This document shows positions 47,513 through 56,142 of a stretch of 64,000 nt of DNA, in pieces. Positions within the stretch are counted from its first letter, which is position 1, and the number at the start of each line of letters is the position of its first letter. The stretch covers positions 1-64,000 of the forward strand of contig JAFXPN010000030.1 of the NCBI GenBank assembly GCA_017527865.1, read 5' to 3'. Source of the DNA: Clostridiales bacterium. GTDB taxonomy: Bacteria; Bacillota; Clostridia; Saccharofermentanales; Saccharofermentanaceae. The translations under genes and the position numbers were made by a program. A model generated the notes under the pieces. It was not told the DNA's origin. It ran no database searches and saw only the letters and a program-made list of their open reading frames with translations.

Positions 47513-48253
47513 ATGAGTACTTACGATCCCGGTAAACAGAGGTTGTTTTTTGACGATCTCATCAATTGCAGAGACTTAGGCGGAATGAGAGGTTCCGGCG
47601 GCAGAGTCTTCAAAAACAACATAATCCTCCGTTCGGGATCTCCTTCACTTGCCTCGGATAAAGCATACAGAGAACTTAAGCAATACGGTGTAAAGACTGT
47701 CATAGATCTGAGGTCGGAAGCGGAGGTCGGACACTACGGCAATCCTTTTCGCGAAGATGAAGATACTGCTTATTACAATATCCCGCTCTTTCTCGGCGAT
47801 CCCGATGCTGACGAGGACCCCACGATGAACTATCTTAAGGAGCATCCGATGGGTGACTTCTATGTGCTGCTGCTTAAGAATCTCGGTCTCAGGATAGTTG
47901 ATGTCATGGATCTGATAGCGGAAAGAACTGACGGGATCATCCTGATCCACTGCGCGCACGGAAAAGACCGTACCGGTGTCATCGCCGCGCTCCTTTATCT
48001 TCTCATCGGAGCATCCCGCGAGGATATCGTCCTTAACTATAAAGTATCTTACGAGTATGCGAGGCACCTTCTCGATCCGTTCATCGAAGCAAAGGAACCC
48101 GCTTTGAAGCACACTTTAAGATCCGATGCCGTAAACATGGAGATCATGCTCGATTATATGGATAAGGAATACGGGATGAGCGCGCGCAGTTATCTTCTCG
48201 GAAGCGGAATGCCGGAAGAACGGATCGACAGGCTCATTAACAGGATCGTATAA
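47513..48253 (+). CDS. Dual-specificity/tyrosine phosphatase (PTP_3-like)
   Basis: 246 residues. N-terminal INCRDLGGMR and TVIDLRSEAEV are landmarks of the bacterial Y_phosphatase3 family, and HCAHGKDRTG carries the CX5R P-loop (C147, R153). It could act on phosphotyrosine, or on phosphoinositide-like substrates as some family members do. It has no ribosome binding site and probably a leaderless message. The stop lies 3 nt from the end of the convergent lipoprotein gene. Confidence 0.88.
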   Translation: MSTYDPGKQRLFFDDLINCRDLGGMRGSGGRVFKNNIILRSGSPSLASDKAYRELKQYGVKTVIDLRSEAEVGHYGNPFREDEDTAYYNIPLFLGDPDADEDPTMNYLKEHPMGDFYVLLLKNLGLRIVDVMDLIAERTDGIILIHCAHGKDRTGVIAALLYLLIGASREDIVLNYKVSYEYARHLLDPFIEAKEPALKHTLRSDAVNMEIMLDYMDKEYGMSARSYLLGSGMPEERIDRLINRIV

Positions 48254-48256
48254 GGA

Positions 48257-49507
48257 TCAGGTACTCACCTTCACGGATTCAACGATATTGTTATCGTCAA
48301 AATCAAAAGTAACGCTGTATGATCTTAAACTGCCCGAGAAGTTTATCGAACAGTCATCCGCATCTGCGAAGGGATACAGCATAAGGATCTGTGTCATGCT
48401 CATTCCGACAAAGATGTTATAACCGATACTGTATGCGGAATTGCCTATGAGACGTATCGAAGAAAGAGTTCCGATGAATGACCCTGACTCATCGTAAGCA
48501 CCGTCAAGCCGGAGCAAAAGTCCGGGGTACAGGATCATCATCGAGGTATCTTCGGAATATGTCGCCGAAGACGACGGTTCTCCGAGCAAACCGACGATCT
48601 GAGCGTAAGAATAACTGTAACCTGCCCTGACAAGTCTCTCATCACCCTGAACAAGATAGATAAGGTTCATATCCGGAGCTATGCTTATATTGTCATCTAT
48701 GAGATAGCTTCCGTTGCCGAGGATCGAGATAGTTACAGTATGATCCTCAAAGGATGTTCCGTCGGGAACAAGTGTCTCAGGGATCTTTACGGTCATCTTG
48801 TCCGGAAGCAGACTCGTTATCTCATATTCAGACGAAGATGACATGACTCTCAGTCTGTACAGATCACATAATTGCTGCGCCCTCGCATAGACTACTTCAT
48901 TGGTATAGACATCGCTCAAAAGTCCCGGAGAAAGAAGAGCTTCAACGCCGTCGGCATTGGACTCCTCGAGCAAGGAAAAATAGTGATGTCCGTAGTTATA
49001 GATATTAATGATTGAGATGATCCAGTCACGGGACAGCGATACGCTGCCGTCTGCTTCCATCCTGTAGAAAACATAGACCGGATACTCGGCTTCGGACGAA
49101 TAAAGAAGCTCGGCTCCTTTGATCGTGCCGTATCTGTTAAACAAATCCTGTCCCAAAAGCGCCATGCACTCTTCATCTCTCATAATGCGGAATGATCTTA
49201 CTTTACCTTTCGAGCCCTGAGTAGAGATCGTGCGGAGTATATTCACATACTCATAGAAGTATGAATATGATATGTCGTCTTTCTGGAATTCCGGAATACC
49301 TGAATAAGCATCTGCCGTATTTCTCTTATCATTTATGCTGCTTATGAGAAGCCTTGTCATCTCCTGGATATTGATCTCGGACTGGACCGAGATGCGTTCT
49401 TGCAGATTGGATCTGATCTGATCGGCAATATTGCAGGAACAAAAAGAGAACACAAAGAGTGTGCAGATGATCAGTGAAGATATTCTTAACGCAAAGTGTC
49501 TTCTCAT
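48257..49507 (-). CDS. Putative lipoprotein of unknown function
   Basis: 416 residues. A signal-like N-terminus with Cys pair (IICTLFVFSFCSC) suggests a lipobox, though the fit to L-A/S-G-C is loose. The interior is unrecognised. The C-terminal 120 residues (YSYAQIVGLLGEPSSSATYS, and GMSMTQILMLYPFADADDCS) look like two repeats of a BamE/SmpA-type fold, in which a short helix and a GxP turn precede strands. It overlaps the SBP-like lipoprotein by 4 nt, so the two form one unit. Confidence 0.55.
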   Translation of the reverse strand: MRRHFALRISSLIICTLFVFSFCSCNIADQIRSNLQERISVQSEINIQEMTRLLISSINDKRNTADAYSGIPEFQKDDISYSYFYEYVNILRTISTQGSKGKVRSFRIMRDEECMALLGQDLFNRYGTIKGAELLYSSEAEYPVYVFYRMEADGSVSLSRDWIISIINIYNYGHHYFSLLEESNADGVEALLSPGLLSDVYTNEVVYARAQQLCDLYRLRVMSSSSEYEITSLLPDKMTVKIPETLVPDGTSFEDHTVTISILGNGSYLIDDNISIAPDMNLIYLVQGDERLVRAGYSYSYAQIVGLLGEPSSSATYSEDTSMMILYPGLLLRLDGAYDESGSFIGTLSSIRLIGNSAYSIGYNIFVGMSMTQILMLYPFADADDCSINFSGSLRSYSVTFDFDDNNIVESVKVST

Positions 49508-51894
49508 TGCAGCTCCTCTTGCACAGCCTGTTCAAAAGCCTCAATCGCCTGTTCCGTGCTGTCGTAGTTCCCGTTAAGATACGACGACGCCATTGCCCTG
49601 AATTCTTCATTGATCATATCATCGTAAGGCGTTACACGCGATGCATCTATTCCCCACGCGACCTGAGAGAAGACCTTGAAGGGATTCTGACCGTTAAGCC
49701 ACGACTCACAGTAAGAATCATCCTGGGCACAATTCATCATAACACTGATATTGTTAACCGTCATTCCGTCTTCTGCCATATCGTAGAGATTATCTTCATT
49801 TATGGCGAGGTCACGGATAAACCTCGCGGCAGATGCGTCCATATCACAATAGGAAGTAACGAAGATAAAACTGCCGCCGTCATAATAATCCTGAGGAGGT
49901 CTTACCACTCCCCAATCACCGGAATTATATGTTCTAAGGAACAGTTCGCCGAATCTCATCGTTCCGAAGTATGCGGCTGCAGTACGGTTCGATATCCTTG
50001 ATGTCCACTGTGAACTCCAGCGGGAACAGTCGAAGGTCAGCTCCTCGCCCGTAAGCGCATCCATAAAATCGAGATAATCCGCCATGTAATCAGGCGTAGT
50101 GATACTGCCGTCTAAGTCAATCCAGGGATCACTCCTTCCTAAGATGTAAGCATCCGTAACATCAGACGGGCAAGAGAAAAGATTGCGCGTTCCTCCGGAT
50201 GATTCATTGACAGCCCGTGCCGTATCGAGCACGGCATCCCATGTCTCGAACAACGGCGCAACTTCACCGGGCTCGCTGACACCCAGTTCAGAGGAAAGCG
50301 CGCTTCTGCAATAGAAAACGGCACCGGGCGTAACTTCCCATGTCACGCCTTTGATGACCGAATCTTCGTCAGTTGCGAGTGCAAAAGTATACTCATACAT
50401 GTACTGAAGTTCCGAATAAGATATCCCGATATCGTTAAGGGGAATGGTCATGTCGCTCATTGCATATCTTCTTGCATGCGCGCTGTCACAGATGATCATA
50501 TCGGGAGCATTCTCACCCGATGCCAGGATCTGATCCATCTGCTGTTCGAAGATATTCATGCTCACCGTCGTATAGGTATAATCAACATCCGTATAAAGAT
50601 AAGCGATATCCATGGCATTGCGGCTTCCTGTACAGATCTCGAGCCTCGCCCTTGCTTCCGTATTCTCATCAGTAACGGAATCCGGTACAGCAAGCTCCGT
50701 ATACTTGTCGGGATCGAGATTAAGTATCACGCTCGTCACCGAGCTGCCCGCGAGGGTACCGTTATTATAGACATTGATGGCATAGCTTCCGGTCCTGAGT
50801 ATCTCATCCTCATAAGTGCAGACAGCGATATTGTCATAGATATCAGCGTTCTGTCCCTGTGAGATCAGCTCACCGTCACAGAAGATATCGAATGTAAGAT
50901 CCAGAGGACGGCCGGAACCGATATATCTGGGATCGAGCCATACTTTGGCGATGATATCGGAACGATTGAAATAAATGCCCGACCGGTCTGTATACTGCCA
51001 GCTGATCTCATCAACGGCCGATCCGTTGGGGAACAGTATCGGACTTAAAGTACAGGACTGATGATCCTCATAAAATTCGTTTCCGAGATTATAGATAACG
51101 AGCCTGTAATCGAATTCGGGAAGATAATCGTAATCAAGATCGGTGTCGGAAATATCGAGCGGAAAGGATAATCCCGCGCCGTCATCGTCATATACCGGAA
51201 GTCCGGAACAGATCAGCTCATCATCCTTGTAATACTCATAAGTAAGATCGAGTGACACACCTGAGCCCGCGTATTCATCAGAAAGCCTGTAGTGACAGCT
51301 GATATCGGTAACATCATTAAAACAGTTATCTCCCGCCGAACTCGTCCATACCGGATCCAAGAGCACGGTGCTTCCGTCCAGCATGAATTCATAACCCGGA
51401 GTAAACAGAGAACCGTAAAGATTCTGAGCTATCTCATCGGAATTGATCACGGTCCAGACACCGTCGATCTTCTTTACCGATACAGAAACAGTAACATCAA
51501 TCTTTCCCTTGGTTCCAAGAAACTGCTGAAACTCCTCACTGTCAGTCGGATGCGATGCGATAGATGCATTGATATCAGGCATTACGAGAGTATAGACAAA
51601 AACGCGGCTCCCCTCATCACCTCTTCCGGAAGAAAAAGGCTCATACCTGTAATGAGTGGCATTGAGTATCAGCTCCACCGCTCTGATCTTATAGTCGGGT
51701 TTCATATACGAGGTTAATCCTGATGCGCCGTCTGCGCTCAGAGAGTCGCAAGTCACCGTGTCCATCGCAAGAAGAGCATCGATATAGGAATCCGCTGTTT
51801 GACGCGCGGTCCCGTTAACGGCAGAGCAGCCGAGGCAGCCCGAGAAGATCGCAACTGCGGCAAAAGCAGCTATACCCTTGCCGAAAAGCTTCAT
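49504..51894 (-). CDS. Multi-domain lipoprotein with a C-terminal solute-binding-protein-like domain
   Basis: 796 residues from ATG 51894, two bases past the rlmB stop. A clear lipobox ends at C20 (VAIFSGC). Residues about 25-140 look like a DUF4878-type small domain (TADSYIDALLAMDTVTCDSL). Two beta-rich repeats follow with parallel phrases (SLDLTYEYYKDDELICSGLP; PLDLTFDIFCDGELISQGQ). From about 440 the protein resembles family 1 extracellular solute-binding proteins (SMNIFEQQMDQILASGENAP, PDMIICD, LFETWDAVLDTARAVNESSG). No ABC permease or ATPase is adjacent. The ligand is unknown. Confidence 0.65.
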   Translation of the reverse strand: MKLFGKGIAAFAAVAIFSGCLGCSAVNGTARQTADSYIDALLAMDTVTCDSLSADGASGLTSYMKPDYKIRAVELILNATHYRYEPFSSGRGDEGSRVFVYTLVMPDINASIASHPTDSEEFQQFLGTKGKIDVTVSVSVKKIDGVWTVINSDEIAQNLYGSLFTPGYEFMLDGSTVLLDPVWTSSAGDNCFNDVTDISCHYRLSDEYAGSGVSLDLTYEYYKDDELICSGLPVYDDDGAGLSFPLDISDTDLDYDYLPEFDYRLVIYNLGNEFYEDHQSCTLSPILFPNGSAVDEISWQYTDRSGIYFNRSDIIAKVWLDPRYIGSGRPLDLTFDIFCDGELISQGQNADIYDNIAVCTYEDEILRTGSYAINVYNNGTLAGSSVTSVILNLDPDKYTELAVPDSVTDENTEARARLEICTGSRNAMDIAYLYTDVDYTYTTVSMNIFEQQMDQILASGENAPDMIICDSAHARRYAMSDMTIPLNDIGISYSELQYMYEYTFALATDEDSVIKGVTWEVTPGAVFYCRSALSSELGVSEPGEVAPLFETWDAVLDTARAVNESSGGTRNLFSCPSDVTDAYILGRSDPWIDLDGSITTPDYMADYLDFMDALTGEELTFDCSRWSSQWTSRISNRTAAAYFGTMRFGELFLRTYNSGDWGVVRPPQDYYDGGSFIFVTSYCDMDASAARFIRDLAINEDNLYDMAEDGMTVNNISVMMNCAQDDSYCESWLNGQNPFKVFSQVAWGIDASRVTPYDDMINEEFRAMASSYLNGNYDSTEQAIEAFEQAVQEELQ

Positions 51895-51895
51895 T

Positions 51896-52687
51896 TTACG
51901 ATTCCCGTCCCTTAGCAGCTTCATAGATAACAATGCCTGCCGCTACAGCGGCATTAAGACTGTTGACACTGCCTCTCATGGGAATGGATAACAGGAAATC
52001 GCATTCTTTGCGGACAACATCGCGCATGCCGTCTCCTTCACTCCCTATAACGATCGCTATCGAACCTTTATAATCCGCTTTGTCGTAATCAGTCGTTCCT
52101 TCGGCTGCAGTTCCGAACACCCAGAAACCGTTCTTTTCCTTGAGTTCCCTGAGTGTTGCCGCTATATTAGTTACCCTTGCAACAGGGACATATTCTATCG
52201 CTCCGGCTGAAGCTTTTGCCACAACGCTGTCGAGTCCGATGGAACGGTGCTTGGGAATGATAACGCCGTCAACGCCGGCGGCATCCGCTATCCTTAAGAC
52301 CGAACCCAGGTTATACGCATCTTTAAGCTCATCGAGCACAACGATGAAAGGAGCCCGGCCTTCGTCAGAAGCTTTGCTGATGATGTCATCGACTTCGACA
52401 TAATCATGGCTTGCGACCTGCGCAATAACACCCTGATGTCCGTGAGTCTCGCTCATGCGGTCGAGCACTTCCCTTTTCGCCCTTACGACAGGTATCTTCT
52501 TCCTTGATGCCTCGTTCAATATGGAAGCAAGAACGGGATCGGCTTTCTTTCCGTCCTTTGCATCGAGGATCCAGAGTTTATTGATCTGTCTTCCGGCCTT
52601 CAATGCTTCGAGCACGGAATTTCTTCCCTCGAGCCTGTCAGCCGACGGCGTGATGCCGGTCTGTTTACCCTGCCTGTCTTTACTCAT
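51896..52687 (-). CDS. rlmB: 23S rRNA (Gm2251) methyltransferase, TrmH/SpoU family
   Basis: 263 residues. N-terminal substrate-binding domain (LEGRNSVLEALKAGR) and the trefoil-knot SPOUT domain with motif 1 DELKDAYNLGSVLRIADAAG, motif 2 IVIGSEGDGM and motif 3 SIPMRGSVNSLNAAVAAGI. The start overlaps the mrnC stop by 8 nt. Assignment to RlmB rather than another SpoU enzyme rests on the cysS-mrnC-rlmB context. Confidence 0.93.
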   Translation of the reverse strand: MSKDRQGKQTGITPSADRLEGRNSVLEALKAGRQINKLWILDAKDGKKADPVLASILNEASRKKIPVVRAKREVLDRMSETHGHQGVIAQVASHDYVEVDDIISKASDEGRAPFIVVLDELKDAYNLGSVLRIADAAGVDGVIIPKHRSIGLDSVVAKASAGAIEYVPVARVTNIAATLRELKEKNGFWVFGTAAEGTTDYDKADYKGSIAIVIGSEGDGMRDVVRKECDFLLSIPMRGSVNSLNAAVAAGIVIYEAAKGRES

Positions 52688-53081
52688 CGTCGATCACCTC
52701 AAAAGCTCTTTGCACCAGATAATCCAGACGGTCGCCCTGATTATCAAGGAACAGGTATCCCAATAAAGCCTCGAACCCGGTTGCATTCATATAATCGACC
52801 GGGCTTGCATTCTTTGACTTCGTGGGAGAGTCGGAATTTCTGCCGCGCATGAAGTAGTCAGTCTCCGTCTCATTCAATTCATCCGATATAGCGGAGGCAG
52901 CCTTCGCCTGCGCTTCCGCAGATACATATTTTACATTGAGCTTATGCATCTTCCCCGAATTGGAAGCAGTCTTCGAACTGACATGACATCTCGAGTACAG
53001 CTCGTAAACAGAGTCGCCTATATATGCGAGGACAGACGGGTTTATCTCACGCAGATCAGCTGCAATGAACGGGATTATCAC
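52680..53081 (-). CDS. mrnC: Mini-ribonuclease III
   Basis: 133 residues, a stand-alone RNase III catalytic domain without the double-stranded RNA-binding domain. VLAYIGDSVYELYSR carries the first acidic residue, and ATGFEALLGYLFLDN the second signature. In Bacillus it matures 23S rRNA ends. It overlaps cysS by 4 nt. Confidence 0.95.
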   Translation of the reverse strand: MIIPFIAADLREINPSVLAYIGDSVYELYSRCHVSSKTASNSGKMHKLNVKYVSAEAQAKAASAISDELNETETDYFMRGRNSDSPTKSKNASPVDYMNATGFEALLGYLFLDNQGDRLDYLVQRAFEVIDDE

Positions 53082-54487
53082 AGTTTCTCCACCTGAGGAC
53101 CGTTAGGGGTATCCTTGACGGAATAACCTTTGGAGGTTATGAGATCTCTTATCCTGTCAGCCTCGGCATAGTCCTTATTCTTCTTGGCAGCCGCGCGCTG
53201 TTCCACAAGATCCGTTATCTCCTGAGGAATGCCTCCGTCTTCATCTTCGTCAAGATCGATGCCGAGAACATCCGTGAGTTCGGCAAGAGCCGAAAGGGCC
53301 TCTTCGAGCATGCCCTTAGATGCGCTTGAGACCGCAGTATTGGCGGCTTTGACAAGGCCGAAGATATCAGTGATGGCATCAGCCGTATTAAGATCGTCAT
53401 CCATATGTGCGATAAAACTTTTTCTTGCGTCGACAATGGCAACTGCAAGTTCCTGATCTGCAAGATTATCGCCCTGGTCGTCATTCCTGTTTGCTATGGT
53501 GAATCTCAGATTCGATGCGCAGGTGGTTATCCTCTGAAGAGAAGTCTGAGAAGCTCTTAACAGCTCGTCGGAAAAATTGATCGGCATGCGGTAGTGTCCG
53601 GACAGGATAAAGAACCTGATAACCTGATAAGGGAAATGAGCAACGATATCCCTGATAGTGAAGAAATTGCCGAGGGACTTGCTCATCTTCTCTCCGTCAA
53701 CATTAACGAAGGCGTTATGCACCCAGTAATTTGCAAGTGTGCATCCGTTGGCGCATTCGGACTGGGCGATCTCATTCTCGTGATGGGGGAAGATCAGGTC
53801 CTGACCGCCGCCGTGTATATCGATCGTATTTCCGAGATACTTTTTGATCATCGCAGAACATTCGATATGCCATCCGGGTCTTCCTTCTCCCCAGGGGGAA
53901 TCCCAAGAAGGTTCTCCCTCTTTCTTAAACTTCCAGACTGCAAAATCACCGGGATTCTTCTTTCCTTCGTAGGAAGCTCCCCTCTCTCCGCCTCCTGCAG
54001 CAAGCTCGTCAAGCTTGTAGTGTGAAAGCTTTCCGTACTGGTCATCGCGGGTTACATCGTAGTAAACTCCGTCACCCTCGATGACATATGCGACACCTTT
54101 GTCATAAAGCGCCTTGATTATGTCTATGATCGCGTCGATCGACTCGGTCGCGCGGGGCTGATAAGTAGGTCTTTTGCAGTTAAGACCGTCTGCATCGACG
54201 TAGTATTCTGCAATATACTTCTCCGCGATATCCTTAACGGTTACGCCTTCTTCTTTGGCCCTGTTGATCATCTTGTCATCGATATCCGTAAAGTTCTGAC
54301 AGAATTCGACTTCGTAGCCTTTGTACTCAAGCCATCTCCTCAATGTATCGAATGTAACGAACGGCCTTGCGTTGCCGAGATGGAAGTAGTTATAGACCGT
54401 AGGACCGCAGGCGTACATCTTAACCTTCCCGGGCTCTATGGATACAAATTCTTCCTTCTGTCTTGTAAGCGTATTGAAAAGCTTCAT
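53078..54487 (-). CDS. cysS: Cysteinyl-tRNA synthetase
   Basis: 469 residues. HIGH variant [17 protein letters not shown], zinc ligands beginning at CGPT (C28) and including the later Cys and His ([21 protein letters not shown]), and KMSKS in [12 protein letters not shown]. The C-terminal anticodon-binding domain is normal. It overlaps cysE by 4 nt. Confidence 0.97.
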   Translation of the reverse strand: MKLFNTLTRQKEEFVSIEPGKVKMYACGPTVYNYFHLGNARPFVTFDTLRRWLEYKGYEVEFCQNFTDIDDKMINRAKEEGVTVKDIAEKYIAEYYVDADGLNCKRPTYQPRATESIDAIIDIIKALYDKGVAYVIEGDGVYYDVTRDDQYGKLSHYKLDELAAGGGERGASYEGKKNPGDFAVWKFKKEGEPSWDSPWGEGRPGWHIECSAMIKKYLGNTIDIHGGGQDLIFPHHENEIAQSECANGCTLANYWVHNAFVNVDGEKMSKSLGNFFTIRDIVAHFPYQVIRFFILSGHYRMPINFSDELLRASQTSLQRITTCASNLRFTIANRNDDQGDNLADQELAVAIVDARKSFIAHMDDDLNTADAITDIFGLVKAANTAVSSASKGMLEEALSALAELTDVLGIDLDEDEDGGIPQEITDLVEQRAAAKKNKDYAEADRIRDLITSKGYSVKDTPNGPQVEKL

Positions 54488-55164
54488 TCCACTTCTCCTT
54501 CTGTCCTGTTTGTTTTATTCTGCATCTGAAGATGATAGATCCTTTCCTGGAGTTCGGATACAACCTTGGAAAGCTCCTTAACCTCTGCTTCGGTCGGATC
54601 ATCCGTAATATAGTGATCGAGCGCCTCGGCATGAGATTCACCGGCCGCCTTATTCTCGATCTTAACGATCTTGCCCGGAACACCGACTACGGTGGAATTC
54701 TCCGGAACATCATGAAGTATGACTGCATTGGCGCCGATGGAAGAACCGGAACCTATCGTCACCGGACCTAATATCTTTGCGCCTGCTCCGATAAGGACAT
54801 TATCACCTATGGTAGGATGTCTCTTGGCGCCCTTTACATGGCCTCTTCCTCCCAGGGTAACCCCGTGGTAGATCGTACAGTTATTCCCGATCACCGCAGT
54901 CTCACCGATAACTATCCCCATTCCGTGATCTATGAACAATCCGTCCCCGATAGTTGCGCCGGGATGGATCTCTATACCCGTCTTGTGCCTTCCCAGCTGA
55001 GAGTTCCATCTGGCAAGGTAAAACATCTTATGCTTGTAGAAAAAATGGCTCACGCGGTGATAGATCAGTGCATGAAAACCGGAGTACAGAAGAATGACGC
55101 TGACCACATTTCTCGCGGCAGGATCGCGTCTGTATATCTGTCTTGCATCATTAAGCAAACTCAT
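54484..55164 (-). CDS. cysE: Serine O-acetyltransferase
   Basis: 226 residues from ATG 55164. It makes O-acetylserine from serine and acetyl-CoA for cysteine synthesis. The left-handed beta-helix is visible as hexapeptide repeats ([52 protein letters not shown]). DHGMGIV and the His of YHGVTL are active-site residues. The C-terminal tail is longer than the EpsC minimum and helical. The start codon abuts the palindrome TTGTCGACAA (55164-55173), and the ribosome binding site is weak. It lies 30 nt after the 6S RNA candidate. Confidence 0.95.
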   Translation of the reverse strand: MSLLNDARQIYRRDPAARNVVSVILLYSGFHALIYHRVSHFFYKHKMFYLARWNSQLGRHKTGIEIHPGATIGDGLFIDHGMGIVIGETAVIGNNCTIYHGVTLGGRGHVKGAKRHPTIGDNVLIGAGAKILGPVTIGSGSSIGANAVILHDVPENSTVVGVPGKIVKIENKAAGESHAEALDHYITDDPTEAEVKELSKVVSELQERIYHLQMQNKTNRTEGEVE

Positions 55165-55193
55165 TGTCGACAATTCCACTTCTTTTGAGCATA

Positions 55194-55362
55194 GAAAAGC
55201 CTGATTAGAGTGAACCCCGCTTGACCCCTCGAATTCTCAAGGGCGGTACCCTGCAACCGCTTTCAACCTTCCAACTTAAAAGGCTTGATCTACGCCGGCT
55301 GACTCCGGGTTCCATTTTATGTCATGTAGGTTCAATGTAGAGCCCACCCGCCTCAGGTTGCC
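55194..55362 (-). ncRNA. ssrS: 6S RNA candidate (rod-shaped structured RNA)
   Basis: About 169 nt, no reading frame. From the 5' end it folds by eye into a rod. A closing stem CCUGA/UCAGG and GUGGGC/GUUCAC lead to UUGA(A)CC/GGUCAA and a central bubble whose 3' strand forms its own hairpin (CCCUUGA-GAAU-UCGAGGG). Beyond the bubble come GGAACCC/GGGUACC, GCCG/CGGU and an apical hairpin UCAA(G)CCUU/AAGGUUGA. A large bubble with a 3'-strand hairpin is the layout of Firmicute 6S RNA, which sequesters SigA RNA polymerase. The 3' end is CUUUUC. The name rests on shape, not on a model search; a cysE leader is the alternative. Confidence 0.65.
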
Positions 55363-55365
55363 TAT

Positions 55366-55371
55366 ATTATA
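55366..55371 (-). promoter_or_regulatory. -10 box for the 6S RNA candidate
   Basis: Minus-strand perfect TATAAT within an AT-rich run, 4-7 nt before the predicted RNA 5' end. A -35 around TTATTC, 16-17 nt upstream, is weak. Confidence 0.6.
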
Positions 55372-55410
55372 TAATAAAAACGCGCGGAATAACACCCCGA
55401 GGGGATATCG

Positions 55411-56142
55411 TCAGAATGCCTCGGCATTTAGGACAGCCCTGTTGCCGCAAACGGCTGCGCAGGATACATTGGCGGCGCCGGCATCAAACAGCGCGCAGGC
55501 TGCCTCATGGAGCGTATTTCCGGTGGTTGCGACATCATCGATGAGAAGGATATTGAGACCTCCGATATCGTACACGGAAGAACAGGAAAACGCGCCCTTC
55601 ATATTAAGGCTTCTTTGAGCATCATCCGTTATCTCAGTCTGTCTCATGGTCTCACGCGTCCTCACAAGAACATCAGCGGCATAAGGTATTCCCGCAGCCG
55701 CAGCGGCCTGTCCAGCGATCAGATCAGCCTGATTGTATCCCCTTTCCTTAAGCCTCCCATGTGATAACGGAACAGGCACGGCAAGATCGGCCTTTATACC
55801 GTCTTTGGCCATAAAACTTCCGAGGAGCTGTCCCATAAACTCCGCGATCTCTGGGTGCGACCTGAATTTTGCCCTGGGCACCGCCTCCTCGAAGAATCCC
55901 CTGTAAGCAAACGGCATATAGAGCGCCAGTCCCGGATGCGGATCTCCTTCATACGGCTCCGACAGACACAGGAAAAACCTCTTGTCCGCGGGCTGCGGAA
56001 TGATCGAAGAAAGGCAGTTAAAGCATATATGAAAATCTTCTGGGACGTCATAAGGCAGTTTGCCGTCAGCATCAGGAGTTCCTCCGCACACGGAGCATGT
56101 CCTGGGCAGTATCAGATCAAACGCCTCCTTAATGAGCTTCAT
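55411..56142 (-). CDS. comF: ComF family protein (phosphoribosyltransferase-like)
   Basis: 243 residues. N-terminal zinc finger CSVCGG...CFNC, then a phosphoribosyltransferase fold ending in the PRPP loop ILLIDDVATTGNTLHEAA. ComF/GntX proteins are needed for DNA uptake in transformable species; the enzymatic substrate is unknown. It overlaps recD2 by 4 nt, giving the recD2-comF pair common in clostridia. Confidence 0.93.
   Translation of the reverse strand: MKLIKEAFDLILPRTCSVCGGTPDADGKLPYDVPEDFHICFNCLSSIIPQPADKRFFLCLSEPYEGDPHPGLALYMPFAYRGFFEEAVPRAKFRSHPEIAEFMGQLLGSFMAKDGIKADLAVPVPLSHGRLKERGYNQADLIAGQAAAAAGIPYAADVLVRTRETMRQTEITDDAQRSLNMKGAFSCSSVYDIGGLNILLIDDVATTGNTLHEAACALFDAGAANVSCAAVCGNRAVLNAEAF

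Noticed and set aside
55250..55265. GGGTACCGC on the minus strand as a T-box (specifier leader) for cysE-cysS
   Set aside because: It lacks the GG of AGGGTGGNACCGCG, and GGGUACC pairs with GGAACCC as one arm of the rod-shaped RNA. I see no Stem I with a specifier loop.
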